A stretch of 64,000 bases of DNA from Paraburkholderia adhaesiva (GTDB lineage Bacteria > Pseudomonadota > Gammaproteobacteria > Burkholderiales > Burkholderiaceae), in NCBI RefSeq assembly GCF_021390575.1, contig NZ_JAJEJQ010000003.1:240001-304000 (forward strand), written 5' to 3'. The position numbers were made by a program, and so were the translations under genes. The notes beneath the pieces are model-generated. The model did no database searches. It worked only from the letters and a program-made list of their open reading frames with translations, and had not been told where the DNA came from. This document shows, in pieces, positions 16,916-25,335 of this stretch (the stretch's first letter is position 1; every line of letters begins with the position of its first letter).

Positions 16916-19605
16916 CCGCCGACGGTGGCGGTCTCGCACATGCGCCGCAGTTCGGTCACGCACGATCCGCAAACCGTGCCGCAGCCAAGCGACGCTTTCA
17001 ACTCAGGCACCGAAGCGCCGCGCGCGATCGCCGCCTGGATTTGCGTTTCGCTGATCTGCATGCAACTGCAGACGATGCGCTCTCGTGGCGTGCTGGCGGT
17101 CTCTCCGGCACGGCGCGCGGCGAACACGCTGAGCCGCGTTCCGTGCCACGGTTCGCCCGAGCGCACGGCGGCGAAAAGCGTATCGGCCTCTTTGACGTCG
17201 CCCGCGAGCACGAAACCGCGTATGACGTTTTCGCGCCAGAGCGCGCGCTTGTCAAGGCTTCGGCGCGCGTCGCGGTATTCGAGCGTGTCGTCGCCGGAGG
17301 GGAGGTCGAGCGCGGCGTAAAGCTTGTCGAGCCAACCGGCCGGCGCGGCGGTATTGGCTGCGCGTACGATCAGAAGGTCGTCTTCGATGGCGAGCGCCGC
17401 GTAGCGGCACGCGCCGAGCAGCGGTTGAACCGCCGCCTGCAGCGCCAGCGCGTCACCTCGCCGTGCGGCGGCCACGCGCCATGGCAACGCGACAGGTTCG
17501 ATGCGTACCGCCGCGTGCTTCAATTCCGGCTGCAACGAATGAGGATCGACAGCGGGATCGGTGACCTCGTTGATTCCGCCGCTCGACATGAACTGCGCGT
17601 TCCAGTGCATCGGTGCGAACAGCGTGCCGGAGCGCACGTCGTCGCTCGTCCTGATGGGCAGCACGAGTTCGCCGCGTCGGCTGATGACGCGCACGAGGTC
17701 GCCATCGCTCAGACCGCGTCGCGCAGCGTCGCCGGGGTGGACGTCGAGCGTCGGCTCGGGCGCGTGCATAAAGAGCCTGCCGATGCGGCCTGTTCGCGAC
17801 ATGCCGTGCCACTGGTCGCGCAGGCGGCCGCTCGTGAGGCGTAGCGGGAAGCGCGCGTTGATGGCGTCGGCGGGCGGTTGATAGCGCGGTGCGTGGAAGC
17901 GGGCCCGGCCATCGTCGGTGGCGAAGCGGCCATCGGTATAGCGGCGCGCCTCGCCTTGTTCGGTGCCCGCACGAAATGGCCACTGTTGCGGGCCACGCTC
18001 GTCCAGCAGCGCGTAGCTCAGGCCGCTGATGTCGAGATCGCGGTCTTCGGTGAGCCGCCGGTGTTCGTTGAAGATGGCTTCCGTCGTTTCGAATGCAAAA
18101 AGCGACGCTTCACGCAAGCCGCCGAGCCGCTGTTCGATACGTCGCGCGATTTGCACGGCGATCCACCAGTCGGGCTTCGCGTCGCCCTGGGCGTCGATCG
18201 CTGCGCGAACGCGCGAGATCCGGCGCTCCGAGTTCGTCACCGTGCCGTCCTTTTCACCCCATGAGGCGGCAGGCAGCAAAACGTCCGCGTAAGGCACGGT
18301 ATCGGTCTGCGTGAACGCTTCCTGCACGACGACGAACTCCGCCTTTTCGAGCGCTTCGCGCACGCGAGCGTTGTCGGGCATCGAATGAGCCGGATTCGTG
18401 CAGACGATCCACACTGCCTTGATCGTGCCCGCGCGCAGCGCTTCGAACATCTCGACGGCGGGCAGGCCAGGCCGCGCCGAAAGCGCTTGTACGCCCCACA
18501 GCCGCGCGAGTTCTTCACGGTCCGCTGCGTTGCCGATGTCGCGATGCGCGGCGAGCATCGTCGCCATGCCGCCTACTTCGCGTCCGCCCATCGCGTTGGG
18601 CTGGCCCGTGAGCGAGAACGGCCCGGCGCCTGGCTTGCCGATCTGCCGCGTGGCCAGATGCAGGTTGATGAGCGCGAGATTCTTGTCGGTGCCGTGGCTC
18701 GACTGGTTCAGGCCCATGCTGTAGAGCGACAACGCCGCGTCGCTCGCACCGAACCAGACGGCGGCCTGAATCAGGTCTTCTTCGGCGATACCGCACAATT
18801 CGGCCGCGATCGCGGGCGTGAACGTCCGCACGGCCGACTTGAGCGCTTCAAAACCCTCGGTGTGTTCGTCGATGTACGCGCGATCGACAAGCCCTTCCCA
18901 GATCAGGTGATGCAGCATGCCGTTGAAGAGCGCGACATCGGTTCCCGGTTCGATCGCGAGGTGCAGATCGGCCATCGCGGCCGTATCGGTGCGGCGAGGG
19001 TCGATGACGATCCAGCGGATCGACGGGTCCGCGGCCTTCGCTGCTTCGAGCCGGCGGAACACGACCGGATGCGCCCACGCCGCATTGCTTCCCGCGAACA
19101 GCACAGTGCGGGCGCGCTCGAGATCGTCGTAGCAGGTGGGAGGACCGTCCGCGCCGAAGGCCTTCTTGTACGCGGTTACGGCGCTCGACATGCAAAGGCG
19201 CGAGTTTGTGTCGATATTGTTCGTGCCGATCAGACCTTTCGCGAGCTTGTTGAAAACATAGTAATCCTCAGTGAGAAGCTGACCGGAGACATAAAACGCA
19301 ACGGCGTCCGGACCGTGCTGCTCGACGATGCGCGCGAAGCGCTCCGCAACCGTGTCCAGCGCGACCGGCCACTCGACAGCTTCGCGCGGCAAGTCGCGAT
19401 GGACACGTAACTCTGGCTGCAGCGCGCGGCCCGTCGTGCTTCGCGCTGTGTCCGCCAGCGCCATGCCCTTGCTGCAGAGCAAGCCACGGTTCGCGGGATG
19501 GTCGGGGTCGCCGCGCACGCCGGTGATGCGACCTTCGCCGGCTTCGATCAGCACGCCGCAGCCGACGCCGCAATAGCAGCAGGTGGAGCGTGTCACGGTC
19601 TTCAT
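16912..19605 (-). CDS. nasA: Assimilatory nitrate reductase catalytic subunit
   Basis: Reduces nitrate to nitrite in the cytoplasm with a Mo-bis-MGD cofactor. The 897-residue protein has the N-terminal [4Fe-4S] motif C9-x2-C12-x3-C16 and C44, the molybdopterin oxidoreductase core (NNIDTNSRLCMSSAV near the Mo site, GQPNAMGGREVGG), a molydopterin dinucleotide-binding domain, and a C-terminal BFD-like [2Fe-2S] module (CSC at 846-848, CGTVCGSC near 875-882). The start ATG 19605 is chosen because the Fe-S motif follows at once, as in the family. It lies 5 nt after nirD and overlaps nasT by 4 nt. Confidence 0.95.
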   Translation of the reverse strand: MKTVTRSTCCYCGVGCGVLIEAGEGRITGVRGDPDHPANRGLLCSKGMALADTARSTTGRALQPELRVHRDLPREAVEWPVALDTVAERFARIVEQHGPDAVAFYVSGQLLTEDYYVFNKLAKGLIGTNNIDTNSRLCMSSAVTAYKKAFGADGPPTCYDDLERARTVLFAGSNAAWAHPVVFRRLEAAKAADPSIRWIVIDPRRTDTAAMADLHLAIEPGTDVALFNGMLHHLIWEGLVDRAYIDEHTEGFEALKSAVRTFTPAIAAELCGIAEEDLIQAAVWFGASDAALSLYSMGLNQSSHGTDKNLALINLHLATRQIGKPGAGPFSLTGQPNAMGGREVGGMATMLAAHRDIGNAADREELARLWGVQALSARPGLPAVEMFEALRAGTIKAVWIVCTNPAHSMPDNARVREALEKAEFVVVQEAFTQTDTVPYADVLLPAASWGEKDGTVTNSERRISRVRAAIDAQGDAKPDWWIAVQIARRIEQRLGGLREASLFAFETTEAIFNEHRRLTEDRDLDISGLSYALLDERGPQQWPFRAGTEQGEARRYTDGRFATDDGRARFHAPRYQPPADAINARFPLRLTSGRLRDQWHGMSRTGRIGRLFMHAPEPTLDVHPGDAARRGLSDGDLVRVISRRGELVLPIRTSDDVRSGTLFAPMHWNAQFMSSGGINEVTDPAVDPHSLQPELKHAAVRIEPVALPWRVAAARRGDALALQAAVQPLLGACRYAALAIEDDLLIVRAANTAAPAGWLDKLYAALDLPSGDDTLEYRDARRSLDKRALWRENVIRGFVLAGDVKEADTLFAAVRSGEPWHGTRLSVFAARRAGETASTPRERIVCSCMQISETQIQAAIARGASVPELKASLGCGTVCGSCVTELRRMCETATVGG

Positions 19606-19610
19606 GGTCG

Positions 19611-19937
19611 TCAGTCCAGGCAGATAAACACGGCGCCGTCCTCGACGCGCACTGGGAAGCGCCGCGCGCAACCCTCATCCGGCGCGTGGGCCTTACCGCT
19701 CGCGAGGTCGAAATTCCATGCGTGCAGGGGGCACGTCACGCTCTCGCCGTGGACGATGCCGAGCGAGAGCGCACCGCCCTTGTGCGGACAGCGGTCGAGC
19801 AGGGCGAAGACAGTGTCGAGTGCAGTGCGAAAGATCGCGACGTTACCGTCGTCGCGTTCGAGCACGCGGCTGCCGAGGCGCGGAATGTCCGTGACTTCGC
19901 ATACACGCGTCCAGACGGGAGTGGCTTTCATATCCAT
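19611..19937 (-). CDS. nirD: Nitrite reductase small subunit (Rieske type)
   Basis: Small subunit of assimilatory NADH-nitrite reductase. The 108-residue protein has a Rieske-like [2Fe-2S] site: C50-P-H52 and C69-P-L-H72 (CPHKGG, CPLHAW), so this version keeps the ligands, unlike enterobacterial NirD. The start ATG 19937 has gagg 8 nt upstream; ATG 19931 is an alternative. It follows nirB closely. Confidence 0.93.
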   Translation of the reverse strand: MDMKATPVWTRVCEVTDIPRLGSRVLERDDGNVAIFRTALDTVFALLDRCPHKGGALSLGIVHGESVTCPLHAWNFDLASGKAHAPDEGCARRFPVRVEDGAVFICLD

Positions 19938-19947
19938 GTGCGTAACC

Positions 19948-22383
19948 TCAGGCGATGACCTTGAGCGGAATGTATTGATGACGCTGAGCACCACCGATGC
20001 GCGTCTCCCACGGGTCCTGCAGACCGTCGAGCGAATACAGCAGACGTTCGTACAACGCGCGGCGGCTGGCGGCGTCCTCGACGACTTTTTGCTTCACGTA
20101 ATCGAGCCCCACACGCGCGATGTAGTGCACCGTGCGATCGAGGTAATACGCTTCCTCACGATAGAGCTGCAGGAACGCACCGCTGTACTCTTTCACTTCG
20201 TCGGACGTTTTCACTTTGCAGAGGAACTGCGCCACTTCCGTCTTGATGCCGCCGTTGCCGCCCACGTAGAGTTCCCAGCCGCTATCGACGGCGATCACGC
20301 CCACGTCCTTGATGCCCGCCTCGGCGCAGTTGCGCGGACAGCCCGAGACCGCGAGCTTGACCTTGTGCGGCGACCACATGTTGGCGAGCATGGTTTCGAG
20401 GTCGATGCCCATCTGCGTGCTGTTTTGCGTGCCGAAGCGGCAGAACTCGCTGCCCACGCAGGTCTTCACTGTGCGGATGGATTTGCCGTACGCGTGGCCC
20501 GACTTCATGCCGAGATCGTGCCAGACGTTGGGCAGGTCTTCCTGCTTCACGCCGAGCAGATCGATACGCTGACCGCCTGTGACCTTGACCATCGGGATGT
20601 GATACTTGTCGGCCACATCGGCGATGCGGCGCAGTTCGGATGGATTCGTCACGCCACCCTTCATTTGCGGCACCACGGAGAACGTGTTGTCCTTCTGGAT
20701 GTTGGCGTGCAGACGTTCATTGACGAAACGGCTTTGCGGATCGTCCACGGCTTCGCGAGGCCACGTCGAAAGCAGGTAGTAGTTGATTGCAGGGCGGCAG
20801 GTCGCGCAGCCGTTCGGCGTGTTCCATTCGAGGAAATCGTAGACATCGCGATGCGTGAGCAGATGATGTTCACGGATCGCCTTGCGCACCTCGCCGTGAT
20901 TGTGGATGGTGCAGCCGCAGATGGCTTTCGTCTTCGGCGCTTCCTGGAAGTTCGAGCCGAGCGTGCTCATCAGAATCTGCTCGACGAGACCCGCGCACGA
21001 ACCACACGAACTCGATGCCTTCGTGTGCTTTTTTACATCGTCGAGCGTGAAGAGGCCCTTTTCGGTGATCGCCTTGACGATCGTCCCTTTGCACACGCCG
21101 TTGCAGCCGCAGACCTCGTCGGTGTCCGCCATCGCGGCGGCGCGGCTCTGCCCTTGCACGCCGGCGTCGCCGATGCCCGTTTCCCCAAAGACGAGATGCT
21201 CACGCAACTCGCCCAGCTTGCGTTCCTCGCGCAGGAGGCGGAAGTACCATGCGCCGTCGGCGGTATCGCCGTAAAGGCAGGCGCCAACCAGCTTGTCGTC
21301 CTTGATGACGAGCTTCTTGTACACGCCGCCCGCCGGGTCCGAGAGCACGATTTCCTCGGTGTCGGCACCCCCGACGAAATCGCCCGCGGAAAACAGCTCG
21401 ATGCCGGTCACCTTGAGCCGCGTCGAGAGCACCGAACCCTTGTAACTGCCGATACCCATCAGCGCGAGGTGGTTCGCACACACTTTTGCCTGTTCGAACA
21501 GCGGGGCAACGAGACCGTACGCGACGCCGCGATGGTTCACGCATTCGCCCACGGCGTAGATGCGCGGATCGTAGGTTTGCATGGCGTCGTCGACGACGAT
21601 GCCGCGCGAGCAATACAACCCCGCCGATTCAGCGAGTGCGGTATTCGGCCTGATGCCCGCGGCCATCACGACGAGATCGGCCGGAAGCGATTCGCCATCG
21701 GCGAAGCGCACGCCCGTCACTTCGCCTGCGTCGTTGCCGGTGATTTCGGCCGTCGACTTGTTGAGCAGGAAACGCAGCCCGCGTGTCTCGAGCGATCGTT
21801 GCAGCAGCTTGCCCGCGGTCGCGTCGAGTTGACGTTCGAGCAGCGTGTCGGCGAGATGCACGACGCTCACGTCCATGCCGCGCAGCTTGAGTCCGTTTGC
21901 CGCTTCGAGCCCGAGCAGACCGCCGCCGATCACCACCGCATGTTGCTTGACGGCTGCGGCGTCGATCATCGCTTGCGTGTCGTAGATGTCGCGATACGAG
22001 ACAACGCCTTTGAACGTGTTGCCCGGCACGGGCAGAATGAACGGCGTCGAACCGGTTGCGATGAGCAGGCGATCGTACGGCGCTTCGGTGCCGTCCTCCG
22101 CAACGACGACGCGGCGCATCCGGTCGATACGCTCGATGCGCTTGCCCAGATGCAGATGAATGCCGTTTTCCGCATACCAGTCGAGCGGATTGAGCACGAT
22201 GTCGTTGAAGTTCTGCTCACCAGCGAGAACCGGCGACAGCAGGATGCGGTTGTAGTTCGGATGCGGCTCGGCGCCGAACACAGTGATGTCGTAGTGGCCT
22301 CGCGCGATCGTGAGCAGCTCTTCGAGCGTGCGGATGCCGGCCATGCCGTTGCCGATGACGACGAGCTTCGGTTGCGTATCCAT
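19948..22383 (-). CDS. nirB: Nitrite reductase [NAD(P)H] large subunit
   Basis: Six-electron reduction of nitrite to ammonium in the cytoplasm. The 811-residue protein has an N-terminal FAD domain (VVIGNGMAGIRTLEELL), an NADH domain (VVIGGGLLGLEAANGL), two BFD-like [2Fe-2S] motifs (VCGCNGVCKG, SSCGSCAGLVEQ and a second set CGCTIHNHGEV) and the siroheme/[4Fe-4S] domain (TCVGSEFCRFG and SGCPRNCAEAG carrying the four cysteines). The start ATG 22383 has gagga upstream. The siroheme comes from the SUMT pathway encoded at 14287. Confidence 0.95.
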   Translation of the reverse strand: MDTQPKLVVIGNGMAGIRTLEELLTIARGHYDITVFGAEPHPNYNRILLSPVLAGEQNFNDIVLNPLDWYAENGIHLHLGKRIERIDRMRRVVVAEDGTEAPYDRLLIATGSTPFILPVPGNTFKGVVSYRDIYDTQAMIDAAAVKQHAVVIGGGLLGLEAANGLKLRGMDVSVVHLADTLLERQLDATAGKLLQRSLETRGLRFLLNKSTAEITGNDAGEVTGVRFADGESLPADLVVMAAGIRPNTALAESAGLYCSRGIVVDDAMQTYDPRIYAVGECVNHRGVAYGLVAPLFEQAKVCANHLALMGIGSYKGSVLSTRLKVTGIELFSAGDFVGGADTEEIVLSDPAGGVYKKLVIKDDKLVGACLYGDTADGAWYFRLLREERKLGELREHLVFGETGIGDAGVQGQSRAAAMADTDEVCGCNGVCKGTIVKAITEKGLFTLDDVKKHTKASSSCGSCAGLVEQILMSTLGSNFQEAPKTKAICGCTIHNHGEVRKAIREHHLLTHRDVYDFLEWNTPNGCATCRPAINYYLLSTWPREAVDDPQSRFVNERLHANIQKDNTFSVVPQMKGGVTNPSELRRIADVADKYHIPMVKVTGGQRIDLLGVKQEDLPNVWHDLGMKSGHAYGKSIRTVKTCVGSEFCRFGTQNSTQMGIDLETMLANMWSPHKVKLAVSGCPRNCAEAGIKDVGVIAVDSGWELYVGGNGGIKTEVAQFLCKVKTSDEVKEYSGAFLQLYREEAYYLDRTVHYIARVGLDYVKQKVVEDAASRRALYERLLYSLDGLQDPWETRIGGAQRHQYIPLKVIA

Positions 22384-22415
22384 GGAGTGTTCCTCGTGCG
22401 TAGTCGGTAGTGTGT

Positions 22416-23618
22416 TCAGACGCGCGCCGCGGCCAGCGACCACGTATTGCGCCAGCGGTGCTTCACGTTGCTCATCCCGGCCCAGCCGAGCGCGGTCAGC
22501 AGTGCGAAGAGCGCGAGCCCCCACGCGTAGCTGCCGGTGGCCTGCTTGATCGCGCCGAGGCTCGCTGCGAGCGCGAAGCCGCCGACGCCGCCCGCCATGC
22601 CGACGAGCCCCGTCATCACGCCGATGTCTTTGCCAAAACGCTGCGGTACGAGCTGGAACACGGCGCCATTGCCTGCGCCGAGGCACAGCATCGCGGCGAT
22701 GAAGAGCAGCACGGTGACGACAGGTCCGCCCGGATGAAACGCGGCCGCGCCGATGAGCAAGGTCACGGCGGCGAAAACGTTGAGCAGCGAGCGCGTGCCG
22801 CCGATGCGATCGGCGAGCAGGCCGCCGAACGGACGCATCACGGAGCCAGCGAACACGCACGCGGCGGTGGCCCAACCGGCGAGCTTTGCGTCGATCGCGA
22901 ACTGATCGTGGAAAAAGCCGGGCAGCGCGCTCGCGAACCCGGAAAAGCCGCCGAACGTGAGCGAGTAGAAGAACATGAACCACCATGTATCGCCGCCGCG
23001 CAGCATGCGTGCGTAGTCCGAGAAGCGCTTGCGCTCGACGAAACCGGGCGCGTCCTTCGCGCAGACCATATAAATGGCGAGGGTCGCGACGAGCGGAATG
23101 CAGGCAATGCCGAACACGGATTGCCAGCCGAACGCGACAGCGAGTGCGGGTGCGAAAAGTGCGGCGAGCACGGTGCCCGAATTGCCCGCGCCGGCGATGC
23201 CCATCGCCGTGCCCTGGTGCTGCGGCGGATACCAGCGCGACGCAAGCGGCAGTGCGACGGCGAACGAAGCGCCTGCAACACCGAGCGAGATGCCGAAGAA
23301 CAGCGCTTGCGGCAGCGAGTGCAGACCGACCCGCCACGCCACGAACAGGCTCGCGATCACGCACACCTGACCGAGGAGTCCTGCACGTTTTGCGCCGATG
23401 CGGTCCGCGAGCATGCCCATGAATACGCGCAGAATCGCGCCCGCCAGAATGGGCGTGGCGACCATGAAGCTGCGTTGCTGTGTTGTGAGCGCGAGCGTCT
23501 GAGCGATCTGGATCTGCAGCGGTCCGAGCAGATACCAGACCATGAAGCTCAGGTCGAAGTAGAGGAAAGCGGAAAACAGCGTCGGGGTATGGCCGTTGCG
23601 CCAGAAGCTGCGGTCCAT
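22416..23618 (-). CDS. Nitrate/nitrite transporter, NarK/NasA-type MFS
   Basis: A 400-residue major-facilitator protein with 12 predicted membrane segments. NarK-family signatures are present: FFISLGVAGASFAVALP-like segment (read as FGISLGVAGASFAVALP), the glycine-rich GIAGAGNSGTV nitrate signature and GLVGMAGGVGGF as its second copy. The start is ATG 23618 because ggag is 6 nt upstream and the upstream frame overlaps leader RNA hairpins. First gene of the nitrate operon, so it supplies nitrate to NasA. Confidence 0.92.
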   Translation of the reverse strand: MDRSFWRNGHTPTLFSAFLYFDLSFMVWYLLGPLQIQIAQTLALTTQQRSFMVATPILAGAILRVFMGMLADRIGAKRAGLLGQVCVIASLFVAWRVGLHSLPQALFFGISLGVAGASFAVALPLASRWYPPQHQGTAMGIAGAGNSGTVLAALFAPALAVAFGWQSVFGIACIPLVATLAIYMVCAKDAPGFVERKRFSDYARMLRGGDTWWFMFFYSLTFGGFSGFASALPGFFHDQFAIDAKLAGWATAACVFAGSVMRPFGGLLADRIGGTRSLLNVFAAVTLLIGAAAFHPGGPVVTVLLFIAAMLCLGAGNGAVFQLVPQRFGKDIGVMTGLVGMAGGVGGFALAASLGAIKQATGSYAWGLALFALLTALGWAGMSNVKHRWRNTWSLAAARV

Positions 23619-23803
23619 GTCGGCTCCGTCGTTGGATCGCACCGGTTCGAGATATACCGGTTGCGACGAACGTCGAACGTCATTGCCCGACAAGGTTTGG
23701 CAGTTTCGAGCGTCGTGCGGGACGCGCTGCCGCGATGCTGAGCGGTGCGCGAAGTTCGTGCTCGCCGCTCTCAGGTTCCCACGTCATTGCGGGACCCGAG
23801 AGC
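23619..23803 (-). promoter_or_regulatory. Nitrate operon leader with two NasT (ANTAR)-type hairpins
   Basis: On the minus strand, hairpin P1 spans 23767-23803 and hairpin P2 spans 23672-23691. Both close on the same hexaloop AAUGAC (plus-strand gtcatt at 23783-23788 and 23679-23684). ANTAR targets are known to be paired hairpins with hexaloops having A at position 1 and G at position 4; both loops fit. P2 is a 7-bp stem with two G-U pairs. A third hairpin (23637-23666, tcgc-a-accggt arms, with accggt self-complementary) lies just before the ribosome site. No U-rich terminator is evident, so the mechanism may differ from classical antitermination. The pair is about 104 nt apart, wider than usual. 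Confidence 0.75.
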
Positions 23804-23809
23804 CTTTTC

Positions 23810-23824
23810 GCAAACACTGTGCCA
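23810..23824 (-). promoter_or_regulatory. Sigma-54 promoter of the nitrate operon
   Basis: On the minus strand the sequence reads TGGCAC-AGTGT-TTGC, an exact match to the sigma-54 core (TGGCAC, 5 nt, TTGC) with correct -24/-12 spacing. The predicted transcription start is near 23798, at the edge of hairpin P1. The narK-type start codon is about 180 nt downstream. Confidence 0.85.
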
Positions 23825-23890
23825 ACTCGCAGCAACGGCGCAAAGCGTTGCTGGACGGGGCTGTACGGGAAATGGAGGGTATCTGGCTGG

Positions 23891-23907
23891 TGCACCGCAG
23901 CAGTGCG
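23891..23907. promoter_or_regulatory. Possible NtrC binding site
   Basis: TGCACC-GCAGC-AGTGCG matches the NtrC dyad (TGCACC, 5 nt, GGTGCA) at 10 of 12 positions. Its centre is about 100 bp upstream of the predicted sigma-54 start, a normal enhancer distance. A GC dyad (agtgcggc and gccgcact) overlaps it on the right. Confidence 0.55.
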
Positions 23908-25335
23908 GCGCGCGTTTTGCCGCACTTAACTGGCGCAGTAATCGCACGCGAAAGCAGCGGTCACTGCTGGCGGGTGACTGCAGTTGATTGGGTATTCAGC
24001 GCCGGTTCTGGATGTCGTATTTCCAGTGATTGAGTGCTGTGAACCCTTCGAGCGCGGTGCATTGTGATGGAGACCGGAAAATTCCCCGCCCTTCGCAGAT
24101 TTCAGGGGAAGGGCTCTGTTCGATCCGTAGCCGACTCTCATGGATTCGATTTACGTGTTGAAAAGCGGACACCCATCATTTGGATCCCAAATCGACGTCA
24201 TCCGTTCTGCCAGTACATGGTCCGCTGCCCCGATGCGTTGGATTTCAGTTTGACTTCAAGTCAAAGATAGCCTGCGCCTTTTGAGTCCTGCCACTATTCC
24301 TGGCTGCCCACGTTACCTTGAGGCAAGTTCAAAACGGTTGTTCAGGACGGTCGAAGCTGTTCCAACAGGCCGGCGCGCACGCTAGTCCGACGAGTGCTTC
24401 ACGAATGTCGACTCGATTTCTTATGAACACTGACGCTCGATATTCACGTCGGAAACAGCCGCTAATGTCCGTAGCGGCTATCGCTCCTTTAACGCTAGCG
24501 ATACCACTTCGGTGTCGACCGGATATTGCCGGGCTTGTATGAGCATTATTGCGCCCTGGCGGCGCGATATCCTGCCATTGGCAGCCCGAAGAGGCGTGCC
24601 CCAAAAACTAGGTAAACCCCGCATGGTGGTTTTCTCACCAGGAAACTAACATTTGCTAACGTTAAGGCTAACGTTCTTCGGTTGTTTTAATTCAAAGTCG
24701 CAACAGGGGTAAATACCCACCCGATCAGAGCACTGCGGTGAATGCATGCCGCATCGACAAATCGCTTGCTAACGACGGTGAAAGCATCAACGTCACCGTC
24801 GCTGCAGTGTCTGGAATGCACTCGTCTGTTCAAGTGGCGTTGGAGCAAGGCGACCGCTGATCACACCTGCGCCAGTGTGCTGGCTGAGCAGGCAGAAGGC
24901 GCCAACCCAGGCTGCACGCGATGCGATAGATCGGGAACCGGACGGCGATCAGGTCCTGACCTTGACGATCAGCGGGTTCGAAATCGCGGAGCTAGTCAAG
25001 GACGGCAGACTCGGACCGTCGATGGACGCGCGGAACCGGGGCTCTCCGCGGTCGTGTCAATGGAGGGCGCACGGATGGCTCTGTTGGGCGCCGAGACCAC
25101 GTTTGCGCGCGATCACCCTGTCGCTCGCGCTGACATCGCACCAGAGGATGGTCGTCACGGCAGTCCGCGCCTTTAACTGCATCGATTCGCTTCAATTCAC
25201 GATCAGGTAGGCACTGTATCTCTGCTCTGCCGCTATCACATGAACACGTCACCGAGGCGAGGCGTGAACGACAAACCTCGAAGCCTGGAAGAACCACGCG
25301 CCGCCAAAGGCTGATTCCGACATTCCGGAGACCCA
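23908..25335. other. Long intergenic region without a recognisable gene
   Basis: About 1.4 kb between the nitrate promoter and the chemoreceptor gene. Short open frames exist but none has family-like sequence. The segment 24150-24720 is clearly AT-richer than its surroundings. At 24646-24675 the box CTAAC(A/G)TT occurs three times at 10- and 12-bp steps, and a related gctaacg is near 24768. No tRNA, terminator or insertion sequence was seen. It may be a decayed insertion site. Confidence 0.4.

Noticed and set aside
19498..22410. Open frame of 970 codons on the plus strand opposite nirB and nirD
   Set aside because: Entirely antisense to well-recognised genes and without any domain-like sequence. 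High GC makes stop codons rare on the opposite strand.
24742..25210. Overlapping short open frames of 111-144 codons before the chemoreceptor gene
   Set aside because: No ribosome site, no recognisable motif and unstructured composition.
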